Assembly: GCA_026770585.1 (NCBI GenBank)
Contig: MU647486.1
Span: 1 to 54,783, forward strand
Source: Baffinella frigidus
Taxonomy: Eukaryota; Cryptophyceae; Cryptomonadales; Baffinellaceae
Length of the DNA: 54,783 bases
Direction of reading: 5' to 3'
Part shown: positions 17,521-26,340 of the stretch, in pieces
How the letters are laid out: each line of letters begins with the position of its first letter
How positions within the stretch are numbered: the stretch's first letter is position 1
Notes under the pieces: generated by a model
Databases searched by the model: none
What the model was told of the DNA's origin: nothing
What the model saw: the letters and a program-made list of their open reading frames with translations, nothing else
Position numbers and translations under genes: made by a program

Positions 17521-18011
17521 TCGTGCTCCGTGAATTGCACCAGGAGTTCGCGCGTAGGGTCCACCCCCCCAGACAAACGGTCGGCCACGACACGGTGAAT
17601 GGGAACCAAGGAGTTTTTGTACACGACGGAAGAACCAGCGTCCGGCAGCAGGTCCTTAAGATACTCGAGCCCTGGGAAAGAAAATTTCAAGGCTCGGATC
17701 AAGGTCCAGTTGACGGTCAAAGGTAGGTTGGCCGCGGCGCGGACGTCCAACATCCCCGTTTCAAAGGGCATGTTGTTAGGATCGTCCGTCAGAGGGCAAT
17801 CCAGAAGAAACACCGCGACCTGAAGAGGAGCTCGAGGGGAGGCGCGGCACGAATCGTATACGCGGACAAGGCGCGGTCCTTGGAAGGGGAAACCCGGATG
17901 GGAAGTCGGGTAGTAATCCTCAGGCAAGTACAGTTCGAGCGAATGACCGACGCAGAACTCCGCCAATTGGTCCGGAGTGACCTTGTCGATGTGGCGGCCG
18001 GTGTGGCGGGC
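17262..18011 (-). CDS. In-frame extension after the pol TAG stop
   Basis: After pol ends ...LAAD-TAG, the same frame stays open for about 250 codons (first residues ARHTGRHIDKVTPDQLAEF). The first 180 residues look protein-like (LELYLPEDYYPTSHPGFPF, NWTLIRALKF, LVQFTEHDYEKSAWVKEKF). The last 60 look shifted or arbitrary. It could be a readthrough domain of Pol (the context GAC-TAG-G resembles retroviral readthrough stops), a separate third ORF with a non-ATG start, or the former C-terminus of Pol cut off by a nonsense mutation. No domain recognised. Confidence 0.4.
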   Translation of the reverse strand, partial: ARHTGRHIDKVTPDQLAEFCVGHSLELYLPEDYYPTSHPGFPFQGPRLVRVYDSCRASPRAPLQVAVFLLDCPLTDDPNNMPFETGMLDVRAAANLPLTVNWTLIRALKFSFPGLEYLKDLLPDAGSSVVYKNSLVPIHRVVADRLSGGVDPTRELLVQFTEHDYEKSAWVKEKFARKKDVMRDWAAPTTGSFSCTDSTAPRGCPSCKLTTAWASSHAAMNVKDLLRRARYASCVSSSMASSRLPWNRW

Positions 18012-21000
18012 CTAGTCCGCGGCCAACGACAGTTGTGGTGCCGCGAAAGGTTTCCCGCCGAGGTGAGAAAGTCGTTCCACGAACCGTCTGCAGCGGGCGA
18101 GACTGATAGGCTGCAGAATGTCACCCAACGTAGGAGGGAGTGCCAACCAAACGTAATTCTTGTTCGGACCGCCGCGGGAGGTTGGTTCGTTGCTCGGCGG
18201 GGCAATCACCCGGAAGGGACCTACAAACCGAGAGCTCAAGCGCATGCAGGCGGTCCGGTCGCGTAGAGTGACCAGGTCCTTGGTGGAAAGAAGGACCAAG
18301 TCGCCGAGTTGGACAGGAACGTCGGTTCGCCGAGACACCTTCTCCTGGTTGTCCAGTTGGGAGGATTCGAAGTGGTCCCGACACGCGGTCGTCAGGGCAA
18401 TAATCCGTGTAGCGGCAGCCTCGGCACGAGGAACGTCCGAACGGATGCCACCCAGGTCGCCTGGGAAGGCTGGTCGGCGGCCGTATGCCACCTCGAAGGG
18501 TGAGAAACCTGTGCTGGCACAGACGCTGCTGTTGAAAGCGAATTCGGCCATAGGCAGGTGTTCGGACCAGTTGGATCCCCATCGCGAGACCATGGATCGC
18601 AAGATGTCGTACAAGGTCGCGTGAGAGTTCTCCACCTCGCCGTTAGCCTTAGGGTTGTAGGCGCTGGTATGGCGCATCGCCACGCCGAGGCGAGCAGGCA
18701 ACGCCTGCCAAAAGCCCGCCCGGAGACGGGTGTCGTTGTCGGCGATGATCTTCTCGGGACAACCATGGTTCCGAATCACGTGGTTGATAAGGTGCATAGC
18801 GGTGTCCTCGGCGGTGTCAGAGGCGGCGGCCGGAACGAAGCGGCACATGCCGGAAAGGCGGTCGATAAACGTCAAAATGCTGTCGCAGGTGCGACCTCCG
18901 TGCACGGAAGGAGGGAATCCCACACACCAATCGATATGGAGGATCTGCCAGGGAAAGTCTGGTGTCCCCAGCAGCTTCGCATCGCCCCATGGAGAGCGTT
19001 TCACCGCGCGGTTACGTTGGCAGGTCAGGCATGAGAGGACGTATCTGTTGACGTCGCTCCACATACCGGACCAATAATAGCGTTCCTGGACGCGTGCCGC
19101 CGTCTTGTGGCGCCCGCAGTGACCGGCGGCCGAGGAGTCGTGCAGGCGCCGAAGGATTTCGATTCGAGCCTCGGGGCAGGGCACACAGAGGCGGTCGCTG
19201 TAGAAGCCGGTTTTGAAAAGTAAACCGCCGCGCACAAAGAAACCTTCATGAGGGCGTTCCACGCCGTTGCGCCACAGCCGTTGCCACCGATGCGTGGCGG
19301 CGTACAGAGGTGTGAAGAGTTTCACCCAGTCAGGCTTCCATAAGTCGAGGAAGGTGACCGGGTCGACCCATTCGGAGTGAAGCGTCGCAAGCCACGGTGG
19401 TGTTTCGGGGTCGACCACACGTCCGCCGGTTCCGATGTCTGCAACTGTGGCGGCTGGTCCGAACCTGTCCAGGTGTTGGAGCCATGGGGCGTCCAAAGGG
19501 TCGGGCGTCGGGAGCGAATCAACGACCGTCGCTGCCGTAGCGGGGGGCGTGATGGTACCAAGTGGTGCAGGTGGAGGAGGTCCCACCGGAGGTTTAGGTC
19601 GCGGGGGGACCCGACCACGCGTGCGCCACGCTACGATGTGGGAGTCACGAGGGTCGTGACAGGCGACCGAGTCACTCGACGACGAAGAGTCGCTGTCGCC
19701 CGCATCGGAGTCAACGTCTGGTGAGGAATCGTCTGGACGCGTCGGCGGATCCAGGGTTGCCGCCAAACGAGCGGAACGTCTCGCAGGCTGCGTGGTGACG
19801 TGAAAAACGTAGCCTGAGGACCCCTCCTGCACCAGTGGTGTGACCCGAGGTCGGAGGGACACTGAAATTGGAAAGTCCTGGAGCAGAGGCGTGACCGCGT
19901 GGATGTCGGTCATGTCGGGCCCTGCTACTTGGTCGCCGGGGGGCGGGCCGAAGAACGCATTGTGCAGCACGTAGTTGAGGCGTTGACGTGAGGTCCACTT
20001 CGCGTGTTGCGGCTCGTGGTCGACGGGTGTTGGTCCGGTCTTGCTCGCATGCGAGACAAGCGGTCGTGTTGGCCCCGGCGTGGTCGCACCCGGCGTGGAC
20101 GTCGGGTCCAACGCCCTCGGTTCGGCAAGTCGCGATGGTGCATAGGGCGGTTGGGCGACCTGCAGGGGAGGTTCGTGTATGACAGGGACTGGTACGGTGA
20201 TGTTGGTACAGTCGGTCGGCCACTTGTCGAAGTCAGCTGCCCACAAAGACTCCCCGGGCGAGAAACCCATGCCGTCGGGCGTTGCGGGGAGCGCCACGTG
20301 GGGGGATCGGGGGCGTAAGCCGGTGCGGTTGAAAACCCTGGTTGCGAGGCTGCCAGCCCGGGACCAGAGTGACGCCGGTGCGGCCACCGGGAGCTGTACG
20401 GCCTGACAGGTCACCAGTTCGTGTTCCGGCATCACATTAGGTGGCATAAAGACGGAAGGACACTCGTTTCGATCGGGGTCCTGCAGCAGCACGCCGTTAT
20501 GGTCCATTGGAGGTCGGTCACGGCTTGGCAGGATGACTTTAGCTGCGAGCGAAGAAGCGTTGGCCGTTCCGTCCGGGTCGGGAAGGCCATAGTCGTCGGC
20601 GTCCGGGAGGGACAGCATGTCCGATTCCTTAGTGGTGTCCAAAAGATCCGGACGACGGGAAAGCGCGTCTTCGGTGACGATGCGCTTGCCGGGGCGGTGC
20701 TGGATGGTGAACGTGAACGAGCTAACGTATCCCCACCATCGCTGGAATGATGGGGACAGGTCCTTGCTTGTTTTCAACCAGGCCAAAGCGCTTGAATCGG
20801 TGATGACGCTGAAAGGTACGCCGGACAGGAACGGTCGGAAGTATTTCAGGGCCCCGATGAACGAAAGCAGTTCGCGGGCGTGCGCGGCCTTGGTACGCTC
20901 GGCCGGGTTGAAGCTCTTAGATCGGAACTCAATTGGCTTCCACATGGTACTGTCGTCTGGCAAGGTGTGCAGTTGCCACAGGCTGCATCTCGCCGCGAAC

Positions 21001-23078
21001 CCGGAGGCGTCGCAGCGTAATTGGTAAGGAAGGCCTGTCCGCGGTGTCGAGAGGACCTGGGGGGAACAACACACGTCCTGCAGGGCCTCGAAAGCCTTTT
21101 GTTCCTCGGGTCCCCAGGTAAAAGCGGCGTTTTTGCTCGTCAGCGCAGCGAGGGGTGCGGCGTAATTGCCAAACCCCTCGATGTGACGTCGTAGGTAGAC
21201 ACAGAAACCGAGGAATGCACGTACGTCCGTGGTGGAAGTTGGGACGGGCCACTCGCGCAGCGCTGCAACGCGCGCGGGTTGGACCGCTACACCTTCCGCG
21301 GACAGAACGTGTCCGCGGTAGTTACAGCGATCCAGCATGAACTGCGTTTTCTTTTCGGACAAATGGAGTTCTTGCTCTTCCATGGCGTACAGGAAGGAAT
21401 AGATGAACCCAAGGTGTTCCTCGAAGGTGCCCCCGTGAATCAGGGCGTCGTCGAGGAACACAGCAGCGTTTTCGGCCAGGAGGTTGCGACGTTCCGTGGG
21501 GTGTTTGCTCAAGTCCGGCAGGACGCAGGGCAACGACTGAAGAATACCGCTGAACAGGCGTTGTGCCACTGTGGGGCTGGAGGCCAGGCCCTGAGGGCAT
21601 ACCCTCCACTCGAATTGGCCGAAACACGTGGAGAAGGTGGTAAGCCATGAGTCTTCATCCCGCAAGCGGTTTTGGAAGAAGAAGTCGGAGCAATCGAAGC
21701 TGCTGAACCATACGGACGCTCCCAGCTGGTTCACGATGTTGGTCCATTCCGGTGGGGGAAAGTACTGTGTCTCGAGAACTTCGTTGAGAGCACGGTAGTC
21801 CACCACGGAGCGCAGGCTGCCGTCCGGTTTGGTCACAAAGAATAGACGAGCCGCCGTTCCCGAGTAGCTCGGTCGAATCCATCCTTTGTTGAGATAATCC
21901 ATAAGGATGGCCTTGGTGTACTCGATTTCTTCTTGACTTAGCCGTCCGACCCCCGCGAGCGGTGGGATGGATGCTCCCGGTTTGAGGTTGCAGCTCCCGT
22001 TGACGAAACGGTAAGAAGGGAGCGAGTGAGGTTTTCGAAAAACCTCAGGAAAGCGCGCCACTACATCCAGCCAAGCCTGGGCCCGACGCGGGTCCTCGAC
22101 TGCGGGGGCGGGTGGCGTGGCCTGCAACGGGGTTGCCTCGGCAAAGAGCGACTTATCCGGCATCATAGGATCGGAAAGTCGCACTTCGACGTGGTGCACC
22201 ATATGAGGATTGTTGCGCGCGTAGTTGGTCAGAGCCGCGGCGTTCTTGCGATTCTTGGTAGCACTGCGGCGCACGTGACGCTCGGTAGTGGAAAGCCCTC
22301 CCGAGTCGTCAGGGCCGGGGGCGATATCACAGAAGTGAGTTTCGACCGATGGTCCACAAGGCCCTTCGTCGAAGACGTAGTGTTCGCACGTGCCTCGGGG
22401 CTTTCCGAGGAGTGGGATCAACACTGTAGGAGAGCCTGTAGTGGTGGTCACCGAGATCTTGTAACTGGGGGTGGAGTCCTGGAGTACGAAGCCGCCCTGC
22501 AAAGGGAGGATGTAATCGAACCCCATGATCACGTCCTCGGTGATGTCCGCCACCACGAAACGTGCGCTCGGAAGCAGCTGAACGCGCGGGCCCAGACCGG
22601 TACTGTCGAGTACGTGGTGTGGGAGGCGAATACGCACGTCAGAAGGGGTCCATCCGTAGACGGCGCTGTTGGAGCCATCCGCGACTGTGATGGAGCCGGT
22701 GCCAGACGCCTTGGCGGGGACGTCGAAACCCAGGGAGCGCGCGGCGCCAGATGAAAGGACGCAGTGACTCGAGCCACTATCCCAAAGAACTCGGAAGGGC
22801 ACGGCTGCGGAAGAATGTCCCGCAAGATTGAGGATGCTGCGGGGCAGAGAGCTATGGTGAATCTTTGGTTCCGGCGGACATTGAGTGGTGAACACCTCGG
22901 CGACGACAGGTGCATCGAGTATCAGGTTGGCGTGGAGCGCCGAGAGTGTCGATTCGGAACAGTCAGGAGTACGGTGTTGAGCTGCGGGAGATGGCATGCC
23001 TGACACATGTGCCGTTACAGAAGGATTCTGTGACGGCCCGGGCGTGGGGTCCGGGTCATCTCTGCTCGAGCAGCTCAA
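18012..23078 (-). CDS. pol: Retroelement Pol polyprotein (PR-RT-RNase H-IN)
   Basis: About 1,688 codons; the first codon is TTG at the gag overlap, so expression probably needs frameshifting. Domains in order: aspartic protease with Asp100-Ser-Gly and the VIMGFDYI flap-end motif (184-190); reverse transcriptase (about 335-640) with motif A FDCSDFFF (Asp462) and active-site FLDD (541-544) in place of the usual YxDD; RNase H (685-810) with Asp690, Glu736, Asp761 and Asp804; a 480-residue Pro/Ser/Asp-rich spacer; integrase with HHCC zinc site (His1313, His1320, Cys1350, Cys1353) and DDE residues Asp1383, Asp1447 and Glu1483 at DD(35)E spacing; and a C-terminal GPF motif (Gly1620). No chromodomain seen. 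All catalytic residues are present, so the element may be active or recently so. Confidence 0.96.
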   Translation of the reverse strand: MSCSSRDDPDPTPGPSQNPSVTAHVSGMPSPAAQHRTPDCSESTLSALHANLILDAPVVAEVFTTQCPPEPKIHHSSLPRSILNLAGHSSAAVPFRVLWDSGSSHCVLSSGAARSLGFDVPAKASGTGSITVADGSNSAVYGWTPSDVRIRLPHHVLDSTGLGPRVQLLPSARFVVADITEDVIMGFDYILPLQGGFVLQDSTPSYKISVTTTTGSPTVLIPLLGKPRGTCEHYVFDEGPCGPSVETHFCDIAPGPDDSGGLSTTERHVRRSATKNRKNAAALTNYARNNPHMVHHVEVRLSDPMMPDKSLFAEATPLQATPPAPAVEDPRRAQAWLDVVARFPEVFRKPHSLPSYRFVNGSCNLKPGASIPPLAGVGRLSQEEIEYTKAILMDYLNKGWIRPSYSGTAARLFFVTKPDGSLRSVVDYRALNEVLETQYFPPPEWTNIVNQLGASVWFSSFDCSDFFFQNRLRDEDSWLTTFSTCFGQFEWRVCPQGLASSPTVAQRLFSGILQSLPCVLPDLSKHPTERRNLLAENAAVFLDDALIHGGTFEEHLGFIYSFLYAMEEQELHLSEKKTQFMLDRCNYRGHVLSAEGVAVQPARVAALREWPVPTSTTDVRAFLGFCVYLRRHIEGFGNYAAPLAALTSKNAAFTWGPEEQKAFEALQDVCCSPQVLSTPRTGLPYQLRCDASGFAARCSLWQLHTLPDDSTMWKPIEFRSKSFNPAERTKAAHARELLSFIGALKYFRPFLSGVPFSVITDSSALAWLKTSKDLSPSFQRWWGYVSSFTFTIQHRPGKRIVTEDALSRRPDLLDTTKESDMLSLPDADDYGLPDPDGTANASSLAAKVILPSRDRPPMDHNGVLLQDPDRNECPSVFMPPNVMPEHELVTCQAVQLPVAAPASLWSRAGSLATRVFNRTGLRPRSPHVALPATPDGMGFSPGESLWAADFDKWPTDCTNITVPVPVIHEPPLQVAQPPYAPSRLAEPRALDPTSTPGATTPGPTRPLVSHASKTGPTPVDHEPQHAKWTSRQRLNYVLHNAFFGPPPGDQVAGPDMTDIHAVTPLLQDFPISVSLRPRVTPLVQEGSSGYVFHVTTQPARRSARLAATLDPPTRPDDSSPDVDSDAGDSDSSSSSDSVACHDPRDSHIVAWRTRGRVPPRPKPPVGPPPPAPLGTITPPATAATVVDSLPTPDPLDAPWLQHLDRFGPAATVADIGTGGRVVDPETPPWLATLHSEWVDPVTFLDLWKPDWVKLFTPLYAATHRWQRLWRNGVERPHEGFFVRGGLLFKTGFYSDRLCVPCPEARIEILRRLHDSSAAGHCGRHKTAARVQERYYWSGMWSDVNRYVLSCLTCQRNRAVKRSPWGDAKLLGTPDFPWQILHIDWCVGFPPSVHGGRTCDSILTFIDRLSGMCRFVPAAASDTAEDTAMHLINHVIRNHGCPEKIIADNDTRLRAGFWQALPARLGVAMRHTSAYNPKANGEVENSHATLYDILRSMVSRWGSNWSEHLPMAEFAFNSSVCASTGFSPFEVAYGRRPAFPGDLGGIRSDVPRAEAAATRIIALTTACRDHFESSQLDNQEKVSRRTDVPVQLGDLVLLSTKDLVTLRDRTACMRLSSRFVGPFRVIAPPSNEPTSRGGPNKNYVWLALPPTLGDILQPISLARCRRFVERLSHLGGKPFAAPQLSLAAD

Positions 23079-24427
23079 TCGCCATTTCCCGGCGAGGAGG
23101 CCTCCCGATCGTCGGGCTCCGAAGTGGCGTCTTCGAAGGCTGGAGATCCATGATCGGAAAATTGAGACGGATCGTCGGCGAGATCGTGGACGTCGAGAGG
23201 CGGTTCCGTCTCAATGTGGTTGATCGTTCCGTCGAACCTGGCCTTTGGTGGGCGAATGACCGAGGCCAGAGGTGCGGGGAAACCATCACCCCCGCGGGTG
23301 TTGGCCTCGCCCGAAACTGCGGCACGGTGTGCGGTGTCGAATCGTTCGGAGGTTGACGGTTGCCGTTGCGAGCGTTCCGACGGATGCCGCGGACCGTAGT
23401 CCTGCCGTGGGGCGTTTGCTTGGCGCGGAGGGGGACGGTTGTCTTGTTGGTAGGAGCCCCGTTGGTTCTGGTTTACGGGGCGGGAGCCGGATCGTTGGTC
23501 CCGTTGATTGCCACGGTTGTCATTGCCGCGGTAACTGCCGTTGCCAGCACCACGTGGGTCGTCATGGCCGGACGAGTAGCCTCTCCGTTGTTCCCCGCCA
23601 GGGCGGTCATTGTAGTCGCCCCGGTTGTCGTTGCCGCGGTATCCGTTGTTGTCGTTTCCCCGCTGGTCGTCTCTGCCAGAAGAGTAGCCACGACGCGGGG
23701 ATGGTTCGTTTCGGGCGTCACCACGTCCGCGGTCGCCATCCCGCGGGTAGTACGACTCGGGTAGGTAGTAATCGTTTCGACGGGGTGCATCGTACCAGGG
23801 ACCCCGCTCCCGGGACGAGGTCCGAGAGAAGCTCTGGTCGCGGTCTCCTTCGTTGCGATGCCAAGCACGTCGTTCGTTCGCGAGGCGTTGAGAGGCGTGA
23901 GAATCGTTTTTGCCGTCCGAGCGGAAGGATTTCTCCATGCGGGCACGGATTACCAATTCGTTATCCAACCGCTTTTCACAGTTCAAGAACGTGTGAATGA
24001 TGTTGCCCCCCTTTCGCACGTCTGTCCCACAGTAGTAGCATTGACCGTTGACGTGACGAAATTCGATCTCCTCACGGTCCCGTCCGGCTGCGAGACAGAA
24101 ATCCATCACATCTTTGCAAACAGGTGATGAACGCTCGGCAATGTGGTTGATCTTATTGGTCTCAATCATCAGGTGGTACGCCCCGGCCTGGCGGTCCAAA
24201 GATTTGGCGGCCGCCAGGGGAATGGACGTCACGACGTGACCATCGGTCATGAACGGTTGCTTGGTATCCCCGACCAGCAACTTAGTCGTGGAAGGAGCGA
24301 CCGTCAGGGCGAGGGCCTCCAAATTGAGCGTCAGAATCCAATTCCACAACAAAGCAGGGTTGCTTTGCGCACGGTGAGGCGTCGTGGCACAGTACTGCTG
24401 CCATAGAGACTTGTCGGCGCCTTGCAC
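23075..24427 (-). CDS. gag: Retroelement Gag with zinc knuckle and RG-rich tail
   Basis: The frame given starts at a GTG; it is open further upstream, to at least about 24660, with Pro/Ser-rich sequence, so the true N-terminus is unknown. The capsid-like part (about 1-125) is followed by a zinc knuckle with unusual spacing, Cys130-x2-Cys133-x11-His145-x4-Cys150. Residues 180-370 are Asp/Arg/Gly/Asn-rich with repeated GND/YRGNDNRG units, typical of nucleic-acid-binding tails. The TGA stop (23075-23077) overlaps the first pol codon, placing pol in the -1 frame. Confidence 0.8.
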   Translation of the reverse strand: MQGADKSLWQQYCATTPHRAQSNPALLWNWILTLNLEALALTVAPSTTKLLVGDTKQPFMTDGHVVTSIPLAAAKSLDRQAGAYHLMIETNKINHIAERSSPVCKDVMDFCLAAGRDREEIEFRHVNGQCYYCGTDVRKGGNIIHTFLNCEKRLDNELVIRARMEKSFRSDGKNDSHASQRLANERRAWHRNEGDRDQSFSRTSSRERGPWYDAPRRNDYYLPESYYPRDGDRGRGDARNEPSPRRGYSSGRDDQRGNDNNGYRGNDNRGDYNDRPGGEQRRGYSSGHDDPRGAGNGSYRGNDNRGNQRDQRSGSRPVNQNQRGSYQQDNRPPPRQANAPRQDYGPRHPSERSQRQPSTSERFDTAHRAAVSGEANTRGGDGFPAPLASVIRPPKARFDGTINHIETEPPLDVHDLADDPSQFSDHGSPAFEDATSEPDDREASSPGNGD

Positions 24428-25364
24428 GAGCAGTTTGAGAGCGTGGAACTGTTCGTGCCGAGGTACAAAAGGAGAACAATAGGGTGGCGGGCGGCTGCAG
24501 ATACGTTCCCCCGAGCAGAGCCTCTTGGAGGAGTGTCGTCGGGGCGTGACAAGTGCCGGAACCAGGCGCGGGTCCAGCGATCCCGTTGTCGACGGAGTCG
24601 GCGAACGGGGGAGATTGTTGGCACGGGAGGTAGCACGGTCCCGGAGGGACGAGCGGAGACGAGGGTACCTCTTTTCCGAAGGAAGGGCTACCGTCCGATT
24701 GGTCCTCCCAGGAGGGAACCTTTCTCTCGAGGGAAGGGCGACCGTCCGATTGGGTCCCCCCAGGAGAGGGATTCACCAGAAGCCGCGCTGAGGTCTCGGG
24801 GTATTGTGCCCTTGCCGCACTGCTTGCAGGCGGTACCAGGAGAGACCCAGGGTTGACAAGGGCGGGCGAGCCGGCCGCGACAAACGTGATGTGGGAGTCA
24901 TATCCAGCGCTGCGGGCGAAAGAGGAGGACATAGGGTCGGAGCACATCCTAGGAATACAGTCTTGTGACAGTTCCTCCATAAGGGCACGGTGGAAGATGA
25001 GATCGATGCAGGAGGTGCGATCAAGGGTTCGGTCCTCACCCCAAACCCCGAGACGACGGACACCTTGCCGGTCGCTTTCATCTTGTACAGCGCGCGGTTC
25101 AACTCGGACTTTTCCATAGAGAGGGCCTGTGCCATGTGAGCAACGTTCATCGGCACAGTCAAGACCGCGAGGATGGTAGATACGAGGGACGCGTCCGCAC
25201 CATTTGCGGGCTGTACCGACTTGGGCTTCGCAACCGGTGCGCCTTTTGCAGCCTTCACCACCGGGGGTTTGACTGCAGGCGCTTTCTTGGCTGGCTTGAC
25301 TGCAGGCGCTTTCTTGATCAAGTTGTAGGTCCTCGTTTTCTGGTGGTGCCATTGACCCCACCAC
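24282..25364 (-). other. Overlapping open frame between Z-alpha and gag, uncertain
   Basis: A 360-codon frame overlaps both neighbours. Its central part (about residues 105-280) looks protein-like and Pro/Ser-rich, with an internal duplication: TQSDGRPSLERKVPS and DQSDGSPSFGKEVPS. The duplication comes from tandem copies of about 52 bp near 24681-24716 and 24733-24772, each with ACCGTCCGATTGG. It may be a linker read by frameshift or splicing between the Z-alpha frame and gag. GC-rich sequence leaves several frames open here by chance. Confidence 0.3.
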
Positions 25365-25780
25365 GACTTAGCGCCTTCGATGTACTCGGGTTCGGTAGTG
25401 AAGTCTTTCTTTGCGGGCCTCATGTCGGAGTGCGTGATGGGTTCCCCTTCGCACATTCCACGGGCTTCGGTAACAGTGTCCCAGATGCTGGTGAGGTGGT
25501 TGAGAGACATAGGGGTCGTAAGCGTCATGAAAGCCTTGTATGGGCCACCGCAAATATGCTCGTTGGGGTCGTTCTTGGAAAAGTCAGGGACCTCCTCGCC
25601 GGCTTCCAGGGGAAAGTGGTCGGTGTAGTTGGTTTCGGTGATAATATCCTGCCTAGAGATTGCGACTTCCCTCACAGGGATCCCCAACTCGGAGAGATCA
25701 TCAGCATCCCCGAGTTCGTAGTCATTCATGAGGAATGAAAAGTGTTTTTTGTTGCGATCAAACGTTCTCGTGTCGGTCAT
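24773..25780 (-). CDS. Z-alpha-like winged-helix protein with Lys/Ala/Pro linker
   Basis: Starts at ATG 25780, about 40 nt after TATAAAAG read on the minus strand. Residues 1-150 are acidic to neutral and unrecognised. Residues 156-190 hold an H1-like Lys/Ala/Pro repeat (KKAPAVKPAKKAPAVKP). Residues 199-250 match a Z-alpha winged helix: MNVAHMAQALSMEKSELNRA with Lys224, Asn228, Arg229 and Tyr232 in the spacing used by ADAR1 and related proteins to grip Z-form nucleic acid. The Pro-Pro-x-Trp wing is not clear; TEPLI may stand in for it. After about residue 255 the frame looks arbitrary up to its stop, so a frameshift, intron or truncation is likely. It is divergent from Tcp11 and upstream of gag on the same strand. 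Confidence 0.62.
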   Translation of the reverse strand: MTDTRTFDRNKKHFSFLMNDYELGDADDLSELGIPVREVAISRQDIITETNYTDHFPLEAGEEVPDFSKNDPNEHICGGPYKAFMTLTTPMSLNHLTSIWDTVTEARGMCEGEPITHSDMRPAKKDFTTEPEYIEGAKSWWGQWHHQKTRTYNLIKKAPAVKPAKKAPAVKPPVVKAAKGAPVAKPKSVQPANGADASLVSTILAVLTVPMNVAHMAQALSMEKSELNRALYKMKATGKVSVVSGFGVRTEPLIAPPASISSSTVPLWRNCHKTVFLGCAPTLCPPLSPAALDMTPTSRLSRPARPPLSTLGLSWYRLQAVRQGHNTPRPQRGFW

Positions 25781-25817
25781 CGTGGGTTTCTGAGAAGTAT
25801 CTGATACCACAAGTCCT

Positions 25818-25828
25818 TCCTTTTATAG
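25818..25828 (-). promoter_or_regulatory. TATA box of the Z-alpha gene
   Basis: Plus strand CTTTTATAG, read on the minus strand as CTATAAAAG, lies about 40 nt upstream of ATG 25780. It supports that start over the upstream GTG. Confidence 0.55.
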
Positions 25829-26042
25829 ATCCTTTGTAAAATTGTTATTGGTTTTCAGCAGTCCTGGATCTGCGAACTATTACAGAGGGGGTGTCACCAG
25901 ATTCGATAGCGTTTAACAGTACTGATTGACAGGGTCTCGATTTCAATCACAAACCCTTCACGGTGACACGGTATTGGTCCCACCCTATGACCCTTGTGGT
26001 CAACTTTCAGTGCGTGGTTCAAGGTTCTCGTCACATGAAATG

Positions 26043-26185
26043 GTAACACGTGTTACTTAATTTTTTTCTTATGGAATATGGTTTGATATGTGTGTATATG
26101 ATATTTCCAGTCAACTTTAGTGCCGAAAATTTGTACAACACGTGTTACTTATTTTTTTTCAATCCGCGAACTGACAACGCGTGTT
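26043..26185. promoter_or_regulatory. Three ACACGTGT-type palindromes in a divergent promoter
   Basis: The palindrome GTAACACGTGTTAC is perfect at 26043-26056. Variants with core AACACGTGTT (26137-26146) and AACGCGTGTT (26176-26185) follow, each next to a T-rich run. They lie in the 560-bp spacer between the Z-alpha gene and Tcp11. The same core occurs twice at 31 kb. They probably bind a dimeric factor recognising a CACGTG core (bHLH or bZIP type). Confidence 0.6.
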
Positions 26186-26340
26186 ACCCATCATATTAAG
26201 GCTGTATAGCAGATGAGATTGGCTTGATCTCAATTCTCACCACGAAACCTACAGAGTGACACGCCACATTCCTTCATTCCTTCGAACAACTACTCACAAG
26301 CCCGACTACGTCCAACCTGGCTCATCCTTCCGTCGCGGCG

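Larger units (their letters stand above)
17262..24700 (-). mobile_element. Ty3/gypsy-like retroelement, LTRs not found
   Basis: Minus-strand order gag, aspartic protease, reverse transcriptase, RNase H, long spacer, integrase and GPF motif is that of Ty3/gypsy (Metaviridae-type) elements. Coding parts look intact. I compared by eye 24.4-26.3 kb with 15.3-17.3 kb and saw no long direct repeat, no TG...CA ends and no clear primer-binding site. The limits given are those of the coding region. Either the LTRs are lost or diverged, or they lie where I could not recognise them. Confidence 0.85.

Noticed and set aside
19377-20750. Several 70-170-codon frames opposite or overlapping pol
   Set aside because: GC-rich antisense shadows of a clearly coding Pol polyprotein.
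22026-24000. Plus-strand frames of up to 242 codons (22026-22754, 23272-24000)
   Set aside because: Antisense to the pol protease region and the Gag Arg/Gly repeat; composition mirrors those genes.
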